This document shows positions 46,405-55,317 of a DNA stretch of 64,000 nucleotides, piece by piece. Under the pieces are notes generated by a model. It did not search any database. It was not told the DNA's origin and saw only the letters and a list, made by a program, of their open reading frames with translations. This DNA is from Bacteroidia bacterium (GTDB lineage Bacteria > Bacteroidota > Bacteroidia > UBA4408), in the NCBI GenBank assembly GCA_020845635.1, contig JADLFI010000018.1, positions 1 to 64,000 on the forward strand. Direction: 5' to 3'. The translations under genes were made by a program, and so were the position numbers. Positions within the stretch are counted from its first letter, which is position 1. Every line of letters begins with the position of its first letter.

Positions 46405-47340
46405 ATGAAAAAAATAGTTACTTCTGTACTCCTTGTTTTAAGCGGAATTCAAGCTTTTGCACAACAAGATCCTCAGTTTAGTCAACAGATGTTTACACGA
46501 CTTTCAACCAATGCAGGATTTGCGGGAGCAAGCGAGTATTTATGTGCTACAGTTATTAACCGCCAACAATGGGTTGGTTTTGATGGAGCCCCTAAAACAA
46601 CCTTAGTTACAATTGATGCTCCTTTTAAAATTGGAGAGCAAACAATAGGTGTTGGTGCCACAATTATTGCAGATAAGTTAGGTTTTGAAAAAACTTTCTT
46701 CGCAAAACTTGCCGGAGCTTATCGCCTAAATATTGGTCCCGGAAACTTAGGAGTAGGTTTAGATTTGGGATTATTAAATAAAGCAATAAGTGGAAATTTT
46801 ATTTCTATTGATCAAGGTGATAATTTAATTCCACTAGCCTCTGTTAGTGATAATACAATGGATTTAGGCTTTGGTGCACATTATCATATTCCCGGAAAAT
46901 TATATGCCGGTATTTCAGGTGTTCACTTATTAGCTCCAAAATTAGCCAATACTAGTTTACAATATCTAATGGCTCGTCACTGGTATGTTACTGCCGGCTA
47001 TGAGTATGATATTAATGAAACATTAAAAGTGCGCCCTAACTTCTTGCTCAAAACAGATGCTGCCTCTACACAATTAGATGTGAATGCCAATGTACTATAT
47101 AATAATATGCTTTGGGCCGGCTTGTCATATCGCCTACAAGATGCCATTGTTCCTTTATTAGGGTATCAAGGCACCTTGGCCAATGGAAAAGGAAATTATA
47201 GAATAGGATATTCGTACGATTTAACACTTTCTAACATAAAACAACATAGCAGCGGATCTCACGAAATTATGCTTGGATTCTGCTATAACATTACTCCGCC
47301 AAAGAAAATTACCAGATATAAAAACCCAAGATTTTTATAA
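46405..47340 (+). CDS. porP: PorP/SprF family T9SS outer-membrane protein
   Basis: It has 311 residues with a signal peptide (KKIVTSVLLVLSGIQAFAQ). The family opening QQDPQFSQQMFTRLSTNAGF is followed by NRQQWVGFDGAPKTTLVTID, GLDLGLLNKAISG, HYHIPGKLYAGISGVHLLAP and a C-terminal barrel (YRIGYSYDLTLSNI, SGSHEIMLGFCYN). PorP/SprF proteins sit in the outer membrane with the PorK-PorN ring or assist particular cargo such as SprB. It lies 162 nt upstream of gldK on the same strand, the standard order of this locus. Confidence 0.95.
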   Translation: MKKIVTSVLLVLSGIQAFAQQDPQFSQQMFTRLSTNAGFAGASEYLCATVINRQQWVGFDGAPKTTLVTIDAPFKIGEQTIGVGATIIADKLGFEKTFFAKLAGAYRLNIGPGNLGVGLDLGLLNKAISGNFISIDQGDNLIPLASVSDNTMDLGFGAHYHIPGKLYAGISGVHLLAPKLANTSLQYLMARHWYVTAGYEYDINETLKVRPNFLLKTDAASTQLDVNANVLYNNMLWAGLSYRLQDAIVPLLGYQGTLANGKGNYRIGYSYDLTLSNIKQHSSGSHEIMLGFCYNITPPKKITRYKNPRFL

Positions 47341-47501
47341 AATCATATTTTTTGTAACCTTTATTTTAATAATTGCGTAAAGACCCTTTACATTATATTT
47401 TTTTTTAACAGCAAATAAATTCTACAATATGAAACAAAATATTCTATTCCTTTTTAGAAATAATAAGTTTCAAAAATTGTATTCAATTTAAATTAGAAAA
47501 A

Positions 47502-48815
47502 ATGAAGAAATTATTTTCTTTAATAGCCATAGCAGTAGTTACTTTACTGTTTACATCATGTAGTAATGATGGTAATGGACAATTAATCGGTGTTCAAAAT
47601 CGTCAAGCATGGTATGACCTTGATCCTTACGGTATGCTCTATATTAAAATGGGAAGCTTTAATATGGGTCCAAGCGATCAAAATGTGCCTTTTTCTCAAA
47701 CAACACAGGCAAAAACAGTTTCCGTTCAAGCATTTTATATGGATGAAACAGAAATTACCAATAACGAATACAGACAATTTGTGTATTGGGTTAGAGATTC
47801 AATTGCCAGAAGAACCTTAGGTGAAGCAGGTAATGATAATTTCTTAATTTCGCAAGATATATATGGAGATGACATTACTCCGGGGCCACAAATAAACTGG
47901 GAAGAAAAGTTGAAATGGACTTCACCGGAGGCTAGAGAAGGTCTTGTGGAAATGTACTTACCTGAGAATGAAAGATTCTACAATAGGAAGGAAATTGACA
48001 CCCGAAAACTTATGTTTGAATACTATTGGATAGATTTACGTGAAGCAGCACGCAAAGCCAATAGAGAGCAAGGTTTAATAGATCGCTCTGTATTTATTAG
48101 AAAAGACGTAATTAATGTTTATCCCGATACTTTGGCCTGGATACATGATTTTACTTACTCTTTTAACGAGCCTATGACTAACATGTACTTTTGGCATCCG
48201 GCTTATGATGATTATCCGGTGGTTGGTGTAACATGGAAACAAGCACGCGCTTTTTGTATCTGGAGAACACAATTAATGAATAGCTTTTTAGTTAATGTAG
48301 ATGTTCCTATGGTTCAGGATTTTCGCTTACCAACAGAAAGTGAATGGGAGTACGCTGCCAGAGGAGGTCTAAAAAATTCACCATATCCTTGGGGAGGTCC
48401 TTATATCAGAAATCAAAGAGGATGTTTCTTAGCCAACTTTAAACCTATGCGAGGTAATTATACCGATGATGGTGGTTTTCATACAGTACGCGTAGGCACT
48501 TATAATCCTAATAATTTTGGGTTATACGAAATGGCAGGTAATGTGGCCGAATGGACAAATAATGCTTATGATGAATCAGCATATAACTTTGCCCACGACT
48601 TAAATATGGATTATCAGTATGAGGCTAACGATAATGATTATTATGCACTAAAACGAAAAGTAATTCGCGGAGGTTCTTGGAAAGATATTTCATATTTTAC
48701 ACAGGTGGGTACCAGAACCTATGAGTATCAAGATACTGCCAAGTGTTACATCGGCTTTCGCTGTGTGATGAGTTATTTAGGAAGAGGTAAAGGAATGGAT
48801 GTTTCAACACAATAA
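47502..48815 (+). CDS. gldK: T9SS lipoprotein GldK/PorK
   Basis: A lipoprotein of 437 residues: the lipobox is LLFTSC, with the acylated cysteine at 20. The mature part has a formylglycine-generating-enzyme (SUMF1) fold: MGSFNMGPSD, FYMDETEITNNEYRQFVYWV, VVGVTWKQARAFCIWRT, FRLPTESEWEYAARGG, GLYEMAGNVAEWTNNAYD and VIRGGSWKD. In T9SS this fold is structural: with GldN it forms the large periplasmic ring attached to the outer membrane. It is the first of four gld genes in order. Confidence 0.97.
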   Translation: MKKLFSLIAIAVVTLLFTSCSNDGNGQLIGVQNRQAWYDLDPYGMLYIKMGSFNMGPSDQNVPFSQTTQAKTVSVQAFYMDETEITNNEYRQFVYWVRDSIARRTLGEAGNDNFLISQDIYGDDITPGPQINWEEKLKWTSPEAREGLVEMYLPENERFYNRKEIDTRKLMFEYYWIDLREAARKANREQGLIDRSVFIRKDVINVYPDTLAWIHDFTYSFNEPMTNMYFWHPAYDDYPVVGVTWKQARAFCIWRTQLMNSFLVNVDVPMVQDFRLPTESEWEYAARGGLKNSPYPWGGPYIRNQRGCFLANFKPMRGNYTDDGGFHTVRVGTYNPNNFGLYEMAGNVAEWTNNAYDESAYNFAHDLNMDYQYEANDNDYYALKRKVIRGGSWKDISYFTQVGTRTYEYQDTAKCYIGFRCVMSYLGRGKGMDVSTQ

Positions 48816-48913
48816 TATTGAAAACATTAATATTAAATAGTACTTATTTATAAAAACAAAATAATAATTTCGACCAAATCAAATTTTTTCTAACACAAAT
48901 TCTTTAAAAAACT

Positions 48914-49735
48914 ATGGGACTTATTCAAACACTTCAATCAAAAAAAGGTAAAAAATTCATGGGTTATCTCTATGGATGGGGAGCTGCAATTGTAATTGTA
49001 GGAGCTATGTTTAAAATTCAGCACTGGCCTGGAGCGGGGGCAATGCTTGTTGGCGGATTATCCATTGAGGCTATCATATTCTTTTTCTCAGCTTTTGAAC
49101 CGGTACATGAAGATGTTGATTGGAGTTTAGTTTACCCTGAATTGCGTGGTATGCATGATGATGAAGGTCATGGGCATGGTCACAAAGAAATTAAAAAAGG
49201 CTCAAAAGATCCAATCACTCAGGAATTAGACAAAATGCTTGAAGAGGCAAAAATTGGCCCGGAGTTATTAGAAAGCTTAAGTTCAGGAATGAGAAATTTG
49301 AGCGATCAAGCAAATAAAATGTCAATCATGGCTGATGCTTCTGTTGCAACTTCTGCCTTTGTGAAAGAAGTTGAGGGAGCAACCCAAAATATGACTGAAT
49401 TAAGCAAGAGTTATGTAAAAGCTACCGCTTCATTAGCTGATTTGTCAAATACAAATATTGATGGTCAGGCCTATGGGGAACAGTTACAACAGGTTTCTAA
49501 AAATTTAAGTGCTTTAAATGCAGTATATGAATTACAACTTCAAGGTTCAAGTGAGCATTTAAAGGCCACTAATAAAATGTATGAAGGTATTGAAACATTA
49601 TGGAAAAATTTACAAGATTCTGTTGAAGATACCAATAAGTATAAAGAAGAAATTGGTAAGTTAGCTACCAATTTAGGAGCTTTAAATACCGTTTATGGTA
49701 ACATGCTTTCAGCAATGAATTTTAATAGAGGTTAA
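48914..49735 (+). CDS. gldL: T9SS inner-membrane motor protein GldL
   Basis: It has 273 residues. Two membrane helices at the N-terminus (YLYGWGAAIVIVGAMFKI and GAGAMLVGGLSIEAIIFFFS) are joined by QHWPG. A cytoplasmic helical domain follows, with a His-rich patch (HDDEGHGHGHKE) and a conserved segment (LLESLSSGMRNLSDQANKMS). GldL pentamers surround a GldM dimer and use the proton gradient to drive T9SS and gliding. The acidic residue inside the second helix (IEAII) is the one implicated in proton use. The gap to gldM is 51 nt. Confidence 0.97.
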   Translation: MGLIQTLQSKKGKKFMGYLYGWGAAIVIVGAMFKIQHWPGAGAMLVGGLSIEAIIFFFSAFEPVHEDVDWSLVYPELRGMHDDEGHGHGHKEIKKGSKDPITQELDKMLEEAKIGPELLESLSSGMRNLSDQANKMSIMADASVATSAFVKEVEGATQNMTELSKSYVKATASLADLSNTNIDGQAYGEQLQQVSKNLSALNAVYELQLQGSSEHLKATNKMYEGIETLWKNLQDSVEDTNKYKEEIGKLATNLGALNTVYGNMLSAMNFNRG

Positions 49736-49786
49736 TTAGGCCCCTTATATATTTTAATTTACTCATTTAATAAATAGAACTATAAA

Positions 49787-51457
49787 ATGGCAGGCGGCAA
49801 ATTACCACCACGACAAAAGATGATTGGAATGATGTATTTGGTGTTAACAGCATTGTTGGCACTTAACGTTTCCAAATCAATTCTTGATTCTTTCGTAATT
49901 GTAAATGAAGGGCTTGAAAGAGCGAACACAAATTACGAGAAGAAAAACGAGAAATTATATAATGATTTTAAGGCAGCTCTCGATAAGGATGCAAATAAAA
50001 CAAAACCTTACTATGACAGAGCACAACAAGCCAAAAAAATAAGTGCTGATTTGGTTAATTATATTGACCAAATAAAGAAACATGTGATAAAAGAAACTGA
50101 TAAAAAGGAGCAAGCTGTTGTTGATACTATTCAATTAAAATATGTTGACTCAAAGGATAACTATGATGTTCCTACTGAGGTATTGATTGGTAGTGAGCCT
50201 GCTACTCCAAAAGATGGTGAATTAACTGCTCTTGATTTGAAAAAAAGAGTTTTTAAATACCGTGATGACTTAATAAAACTATTTGATGATGCCAAGTTAT
50301 TCCTACCGGCCGATAAAAAGGATATGGAGTCTAAATTAAAAGCCGGTTTAGAGTTACCTGACGGAGTTGAAAATGGGGTAAAAGCCGGTTGGGAAATTAT
50401 CAACTTTTATCACTTACCTTTAGCAGCTGTTATTGTTAACTTAAGCGCTTTAGAAATGCAAATTAGAAATGCCGAAGTTGATGTTGTTACAAAATTATTA
50501 TCATCAGTTTCTGCCGGTGATTTTAAATTTGATAAATTAGGGGCAAAAGTTATTGCTCCATCTAGTGTTGTGATGCAAGGAGATGAATATAAAGCTGATG
50601 TATTGTTAATTGCTTCTAACTCTAGCAGTAATCCAAGAATTTTATTATGTGCCGTTGATACCTCAAAAAATGATGGAGAAACTGACCCTAGGATAAATAA
50701 AAACGATCCGGGTAAAGAAATTCCTGTTAGTGGGGGTATTGGAAAATATAAAGTAGGAACTAGTGCTACCGGAGAACAAAAATGGAGTGGAGTTATTGAA
50801 GTTGAAAAACCGGGTGGCGGGTTTAATTATTATCCTTTTTCATCTAGTTATATTGTTACACCACCGGCATTAGTTGTATCACCTACAAAAATGAATGTAC
50901 TTTACATTGGAGTTGATAACCCTGTAGATATATCTGTTCCGGGTTATGCTCCTGATTTGGTTACCCCTAATATTTCAGGCGGTAGCATAAAACCGGATCC
51001 TTCTAAAAAGGGTTCTTATATTGTTAATTGCCCTGCAGGTTCAAAAGAAGCTAATATTACCGTTTCTGTTAAACAAGGAACATCAAATAAGGCCATACAA
51101 GGAGGATTTAAATTCCGTGTAAAATCATTACCTGACCCAATTGCAAAAGTTGCCGGACAAAAGTCAGGTGGAACTGTATCTAAGGCACTTTTACTCTCTG
51201 CCGGAGGAGTAGCCTCTGTTATGGAAAACTTTGATTTTGATTTAAAAACTACAGTTTCTTCCTACTCGGTTGCCCTAAACGTTGGAGGTGAATTTAAATC
51301 AGAAGCTGCCACTGGTGCAGCCTTTACCGGAGGTGTTACTAATTTATTGCAAAAGGTGAAAAATAATGGTAGGGTTATTTTTGAGGATATTAAAGTAAGA
51401 ATGCCTGATGGTACAGTTAGAACCCTTCCTCCGGTTACTCTTAAAATTAAAGGTTAG
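49787..51457 (+). CDS. gldM: T9SS inner-membrane/periplasmic motor shaft GldM
   Basis: It has 556 residues. The N-terminal MAGGKLPPRQKMIGMMYLVL followed by TALLALNVSKSILDSF is the family signature and the single membrane helix. The rest is periplasmic: a helical section (to ~220) and then consecutive beta-sandwich domains (D2-D4), for example VVMQGDEYKADVLLIAS, GGIGKYKV and VSPTKMNVLYIGVDNPVDIS. GldM passes rotation from GldL to the GldK/GldN ring. No truncation is seen. Confidence 0.97.
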   Translation: MAGGKLPPRQKMIGMMYLVLTALLALNVSKSILDSFVIVNEGLERANTNYEKKNEKLYNDFKAALDKDANKTKPYYDRAQQAKKISADLVNYIDQIKKHVIKETDKKEQAVVDTIQLKYVDSKDNYDVPTEVLIGSEPATPKDGELTALDLKKRVFKYRDDLIKLFDDAKLFLPADKKDMESKLKAGLELPDGVENGVKAGWEIINFYHLPLAAVIVNLSALEMQIRNAEVDVVTKLLSSVSAGDFKFDKLGAKVIAPSSVVMQGDEYKADVLLIASNSSSNPRILLCAVDTSKNDGETDPRINKNDPGKEIPVSGGIGKYKVGTSATGEQKWSGVIEVEKPGGGFNYYPFSSSYIVTPPALVVSPTKMNVLYIGVDNPVDISVPGYAPDLVTPNISGGSIKPDPSKKGSYIVNCPAGSKEANITVSVKQGTSNKAIQGGFKFRVKSLPDPIAKVAGQKSGGTVSKALLLSAGGVASVMENFDFDLKTTVSSYSVALNVGGEFKSEAATGAAFTGGVTNLLQKVKNNGRVIFEDIKVRMPDGTVRTLPPVTLKIKG

Positions 51458-51486
51458 TTATATATCTTCATTAAAAATTTAATAAA

Positions 51487-52338
51487 ATGAGAACCTTGAG
51501 CAAAAAAGCGATTGTTGTTGTTGTTACGGTGTTTTTAATGCTTTCATTAAATCACGATGTTAAATCTCAAAGTAACATCCTTGATGGTGTTTATATAAAA
51601 GAACACTCATTACAACGCAAAGTAATTCCTTATTCTTCATTACGCGAAGCTGATGTGATGTGGAGTAAAAGAATTTGGAGAATTGTTGATTTGCGCGAAA
51701 AGATAAATCAAGATTTTTATTTTCCTACTGATCCTATTGCCGGGAGAAAAAGTTTAATGCAGGTAGTATGGGATGGAGTTACCAAAGACGGTTCATTAAT
51801 TGCATACAGCGATGAAAATGATGGTGACTTTACCACTCAATTGTCAAAAACCGAGTTAGACGCCAAATATAACTCTTGGGATACAACTCAGATTGAGAAC
51901 TTTGAAACCGGAGAGCTAGAAGAAAAGATTACACAAAGGCAATTTATACCTGCCGAGGTTAAGCAAATTAAAATTAAGGAGGAGTGGTTTTTTGATCGTC
52001 AGCGTTCAGTTATGGATGTTAGAATAATTGGTTTAGCTCCGGTACGTTTTTATGAAAAAAATGGAGAGGAAAGGATAGAAACAATGTTTTGGATTTATTT
52101 TCCCGAAGCCCGATTTACCTTTGTAAATGCTGAGGTGTATAATAAGGGAAATGATGCTGAGCGTAGAACTTATGACGATATTTTTATGAAAAGACGTTTT
52201 AGCAGTTATATCTACAAAGAGAGCAACGTTTACAATAGAAGAATTAATGCTTACCTATCCGGCTTAGATGCCTTATTGGAAGCTGAAAAAATCAAAGAAG
52301 ATATTTTTAATACCGAGCATGATTTGTGGGAATACTAG
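51487..52338 (+). CDS. gldN: T9SS periplasmic ring protein GldN
   Basis: It has 283 residues with a signal peptide (AIVVVVTVFLMLSLNHDVKS). Family motifs include ADVMWSKRIWRIVDLREKIN, SLMQVVWDGV, IKEEWFFDRQRSVMDVRIIG and WIYFPEARFTFVNAEVYN. It pairs with GldK in the ring beneath the outer membrane. Its final codons (AEKIKEDIFNTEHDL) are repeated at the end of the next gene because of a tandem duplication (52282-53842). A strong terminator follows the stop. Confidence 0.97.
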   Translation: MRTLSKKAIVVVVTVFLMLSLNHDVKSQSNILDGVYIKEHSLQRKVIPYSSLREADVMWSKRIWRIVDLREKINQDFYFPTDPIAGRKSLMQVVWDGVTKDGSLIAYSDENDGDFTTQLSKTELDAKYNSWDTTQIENFETGELEEKITQRQFIPAEVKQIKIKEEWFFDRQRSVMDVRIIGLAPVRFYEKNGEERIETMFWIYFPEARFTFVNAEVYNKGNDAERRTYDDIFMKRRFSSYIYKESNVYNRRINAYLSGLDALLEAEKIKEDIFNTEHDLWEY

Positions 52339-53062
52339 GTTAAAAGAGTTGTATAATAGAAAAGGGAGGCACTGCCTCCCTTTTCTATTATTGTTACCTT
52401 ATACAGAGAGCCTTTGAATATTTCAAAATTGACAAATTTTAAAATAGAGATTTATTTTTTATAAATTTATATATTTGTAGAATATTGAAAAATATGTTTA
52501 TGCAAAAAAGTTTCAAGAATACTGCGTTTAAGTATTACGCTTACTTGTGGAAAGGACTTTTTTGTTTGATGGTAGTTTTACTGATTACCAATAAAGAGAG
52601 TATTGCGCAAAAAGGCAAGGCATTTACTTTAGAGATTAATGGGTTGGTAGTTGATGATGACTCTCGTAGAACCATTGATGGGGCAATTGTTAAACTTACA
52701 GATAATAAAGGGAAGTTAATTCAAACCATAACCACTACTGGAAATGGGAAATTTAGGTTTACATTAGACCCTGATAAAGAATATTTAATTTCTGCAGGAA
52801 AACCCGGATACACAGGTAAGATTGTTTCGGTAAGTACAGTTGGAGTTTACACCGAATCAAACACGTTAGATTATTATAAGTTTCCGATGTCAATTGGTAT
52901 TTTTAAGGAAGTTCCGGATGTAGATGTATCGGTATTAGAGAAACCTTTAGGGGAAGTTTTTTATAATCAAACTACGAAAGAATTTGATTATAATGCCGAT
53001 AAGTTTATGCGTGGTGAATTGGAAAAGATGGCTAAAGAAATTGAAAAGAAAAAAAAGGAAGA
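52282..53062. repeat. Tandem duplication, copy 1 (about 780 bp)
   Basis: This unit runs from the last ~19 codons of gldN, through the terminator and the promoter (TATATTTG at 52470-52477), to about codon 193 of the next gene. It is followed head to tail by a second copy that differs at only a few percent of positions. The join is at a short shared GCTGAAA. Exact ends may be off by a few bases. Confidence 0.85.
52355..52389 (+). terminator. Rho-independent terminator after gldN
   Basis: A near-perfect inverted repeat, about 16 bp per arm (AATAGAAAAGGGAGGC and its complement around 52372), is rich in GC at the tip, with a TTTTCTATTATTG tail. It is duplicated at 53135-53169. Confidence 0.85.
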
Positions 53063-53120
53063 GGCTGAAAAAATCAAAGAAGATATTTTTAATACCGAGC
53101 ATGATTTGCGGGATTACTAG
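52494..53120 (+). CDS. Chimeric truncated paralogue of the next gene, ending in the GldN tail
   Basis: About 208 residues from the ATG at 52494. An in-frame TTG lies 9 nt earlier, and another ATG at 52500. It has a signal peptide or anchor (GLFCLMVVLLITNKESIAQ), then a carboxypeptidase-regulatory-like beta-sandwich (FTLEINGLVVDDDSRRTIDG, NGKFRFTLDPDKEYLISAGK), then FYNQTTKEFDYNADKFMRGE. All of this is almost identical to 53274-54617 (about four changes). After EKKKKEEAE it switches to KIKEDIFNTEHDLRDY, which is the end of GldN. The long coiled coil and C-terminal domain of the parent are missing. It is open, has its own copied promoter and terminator, and may be made, but it is a by-product of the duplication. 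Confidence 0.75.
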   Translation: MFMQKSFKNTAFKYYAYLWKGLFCLMVVLLITNKESIAQKGKAFTLEINGLVVDDDSRRTIDGAIVKLTDNKGKLIQTITTTGNGKFRFTLDPDKEYLISAGKPGYTGKIVSVSTVGVYTESNTLDYYKFPMSIGIFKEVPDVDVSVLEKPLGEVFYNQTTKEFDYNADKFMRGELEKMAKEIEKKKKEEAEKIKEDIFNTEHDLRDY

Positions 53121-53842
53121 CAAAAGTATTGTATAAAAGAAAAGGGAGGCACTGCCTCCCTTTTCTTTTATTGTTTACCTTATACAGAGAGCCTTTGAAT
53201 ATTTCAAAATTGACAAATTTTAAAATAGAGATTTATTTTTTTAAATTTATATATTTGTAGAATATTGAAAAATATGTTTATGCAAAAAAGTTTCAAGAAT
53301 ACTGCTTTTAAGTATTACGCTTACTTGTGGAAAGGACTTTTTTGTTTGATGGTAGTTTTACTGATTACCAATAAAAAGAGTATTGCGCAAAAAGGCAAGG
53401 CATTTACTTTAGAGATTAATGGTTTGGTAGTTGATGATGACTCTCGTAGAACCATTGATGGGGCAATTGTTAAACTTACAGATAATAAAGGTAAGTTAAT
53501 TCAAACCATAACCACTACAGGCAATGGGAAATTTAGGTTTACATTAGACCCTGATAAAGAATATTTAATTTCTGCCGGAAAACCCGGATATACAGGTAAG
53601 ATTGTTTCGGTAAGTACAGTAGGAGTTTACACCGAATCAAACACGTTAGATTATTATAAGTTTCCGATGTCAATTGGTATTTTTAAGGAAGTTCCTGATT
53701 TAGATGTATCGGTATTAGAGAAACCTATAGGTGAAGTTTTTTATAATCAAACTATGAAAGAGTTTGATTATAATGCCGATAAGTTTATGCGTGGTGAATT
53801 AGAAAAGATGGCCAAAGAAATTGAAAAGAAAAAAAAGGAAGA
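53063..53842. repeat. Tandem duplication, copy 2 (about 780 bp)
   Basis: This is the second unit of the duplication described at 52282-53062. It begins with the GldN-like tail that closes the chimeric gene and ends within the intact downstream gene at about 53842, where the original sequence continues into the coiled-coil region. Confidence 0.85.
53135..53169 (+). terminator. Rho-independent terminator after the chimeric gene (duplicated copy)
   Basis: An inverted repeat like that at 52355-52389, with two compensating differences in the lower stem (AAAAG paired with CTTTT instead of AATAG with CTATT). The fact that both arms changed together suggests the stem has been kept paired. Confidence 0.85.
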
Positions 53843-54617
53843 GGCTGAAAGATTAAAGCGCGAGCAAGAAGAACTTAAAAATAAAGCCAAAAGAGATGCA
53901 AAGGAAGCAGCCGAAGCTGCTGAGGCGGCACGAAAAAGAGCTGCCGAGGAGGAAAAGGAAAGATTAAAAAGAGAAGCTAGAGAAAAAGCCGAAGCTGAAG
54001 CTGAAGCAAAAAGGAGATTAGCCGAAGAAGAGGCTTTAAAGAAAAAATCTGAACAAGATGCTAAAAGATTAGCTGAAGAAGAAGCGAAACGTAAGGCTCA
54101 GGAAGCAGCAGAAGCTTTAGCAGCAAAAAAGAAAGCCGAGCAAGATGCCATAAGAGAAGAAGCCGAAGCCGCAAAGGCTAAAGCTGCAGCCGAAGCAGAG
54201 GCAAGGGCTCAAGCTAAAAGAGAAGCTGAGGAAGCTGAAAATGCAAAGGCTGCTGCAGCAGCCGAGGCTGAATTTAAACGAAGAGAAGCGGCTAGACTTC
54301 AAGCAGAGGAGGAAGCAAGGCAAAAAGCTGAGTTGAAAGCTCAAGAATTGGCTCAAAGACGTGCAGAAGCTGAAGCACGTTTACAGGCTGCAGAAGAAGC
54401 AAAAAAAATATATGTAAAATTTGTTGATTATGATTCAGAGGAAGGAACTAATTGTTTTATCTCGAAAACCATTGTTACCTTAACAACGGGTGATATTATT
54501 GTTTATAGAAAAATCACCTACACATGGGGTGGTCTTTATTATAAAAAAGACAACGCAGATATTTCTCAAGAAAGTTTTATTCAAGAACTAAAGAATATTG
54601 TGATAAAGACCGATTAA
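53274..54617 (+). CDS. Envelope protein with carboxypeptidase-regulatory-like domain and long coiled coil
   Basis: About 447 residues from the ATG at 53274. An in-frame TTG lies 9 nt earlier, and a -7-like TATATTTG is at 53250-53257. Layout: signal or anchor (GLFCLMVVLLITNKKSIAQ), a carboxypeptidase-regulatory-like beta-sandwich (to ~115), and a linker with FYNQTMKEFDYNADKF. Then comes about 200 residues almost entirely of Ala, Glu, Lys and Arg, a long charged helix or coiled coil like that of TolA. A compact C-terminal domain of ~65 residues (IYVKFVDYDSEEGTNCFISK ... GGLYYKKDNADIS) ends the protein. I know no named family for the whole. The plan could span the periplasm. It follows gldKLMN, so a T9SS or envelope role is possible but unproven. 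Confidence 0.8.
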   Translation: MFMQKSFKNTAFKYYAYLWKGLFCLMVVLLITNKKSIAQKGKAFTLEINGLVVDDDSRRTIDGAIVKLTDNKGKLIQTITTTGNGKFRFTLDPDKEYLISAGKPGYTGKIVSVSTVGVYTESNTLDYYKFPMSIGIFKEVPDLDVSVLEKPIGEVFYNQTMKEFDYNADKFMRGELEKMAKEIEKKKKEEAERLKREQEELKNKAKRDAKEAAEAAEAARKRAAEEEKERLKREAREKAEAEAEAKRRLAEEEALKKKSEQDAKRLAEEEAKRKAQEAAEALAAKKKAEQDAIREEAEAAKAKAAAEAEARAQAKREAEEAENAKAAAAAEAEFKRREAARLQAEEEARQKAELKAQELAQRRAEAEARLQAAEEAKKIYVKFVDYDSEEGTNCFISKTIVTLTTGDIIVYRKITYTWGGLYYKKDNADISQESFIQELKNIVIKTD

Positions 54618-54654
54618 TGTTTCTTATCAAAATTTGATTTTTTCTTATCTGCTT

Positions 54655-54909
54655 ATGTTTCCGGTTTATTTAAAGTATAAAAAACACGACACCTATTTTA
54701 AAATTAATTCATTCGTAAATTTTGAGGAGCTACGTATTATTGGAGATTTCTTTAATATCTCTAATTTTAATGCAAAGATATTACCCGATAGAGTTTTTAT
54801 TGCCGACTTGCTAGAGGACAAAGGCCACAGAATGGAACGAATATCATCTCGTGAGTATGAAGATACCTTAGAACTGTGTTATAGGCATAAAAGACAAAAG
54901 AGTTTCTGA
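54655..54909 (+). CDS. Small protein of unknown function
   Basis: About 84 residues from the ATG at 54655. An in-frame TTG 21 nt earlier is less likely. It begins 37 nt after the coiled-coil gene. The sequence is mixed alpha/beta, with no signal peptide (YKKHDTYFKINSFVNFEELR, DRVFIADLLEDKGHRMERIS) and a basic end. I do not recognise it. It may form the tail of the transcript from 53274. Confidence 0.5.
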   Translation: MFPVYLKYKKHDTYFKINSFVNFEELRIIGDFFNISNFNAKILPDRVFIADLLEDKGHRMERISSREYEDTLELCYRHKRQKSF

Positions 54910-55317
54910 ATTAACAGTACCCATTAAAAGATAAAATGGAATTTTAGGAATTTGTAATATAATTCACTATATTAACTTAATTCATCATATTACGAGGTAA
55001 TTTCCTTCCTGCGAAATATTACATATTTTGATTATAGTGCTTAATTAGCGAGGAAAAATCTCCCTACAATGTTTACCATGATGTGTAAGTTGAAAAGTCA
55101 TGGTTGAGGCTTTTCTTCTCCAAATTCTTCCAGTAGGAGAATAAAATGGCAAAAAATATACTTTAAAATTGGATTAACATATCGTTTTTTGTGTGCATTC
55201 TTTTTTGCAAGTTACCTTAATTTAAGTATAACAATGTCTTATAAAAATAAAAAATCTGAATTATGTTTTTAAACATAATTCAGATTTAGGAAAGGGTTAA
55301 TCAAATATGGTTGCTTA
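54910..55317. other. 408-bp gap with a minus-strand terminator and no recognised gene
   Basis: No open frame of note is present. The only structure I can support is the hairpin terminator at 55252-55287, which belongs to the DPP III gene. The remainder is AT-rich and not repeated elsewhere in the window, as far as I can see. Confidence 0.5.
55240..55287 (-). terminator. Rho-independent terminator of the DPP III gene
   Basis: A 17-bp perfect stem (55252-55268 with 55271-55287) has a minimal loop and is AT-rich. On the minus strand it is followed by TTTTATTTTTAT. It lies about 30 nt after the stop at 55318. Because it is rich in A and T it may work in both directions. Confidence 0.75.
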
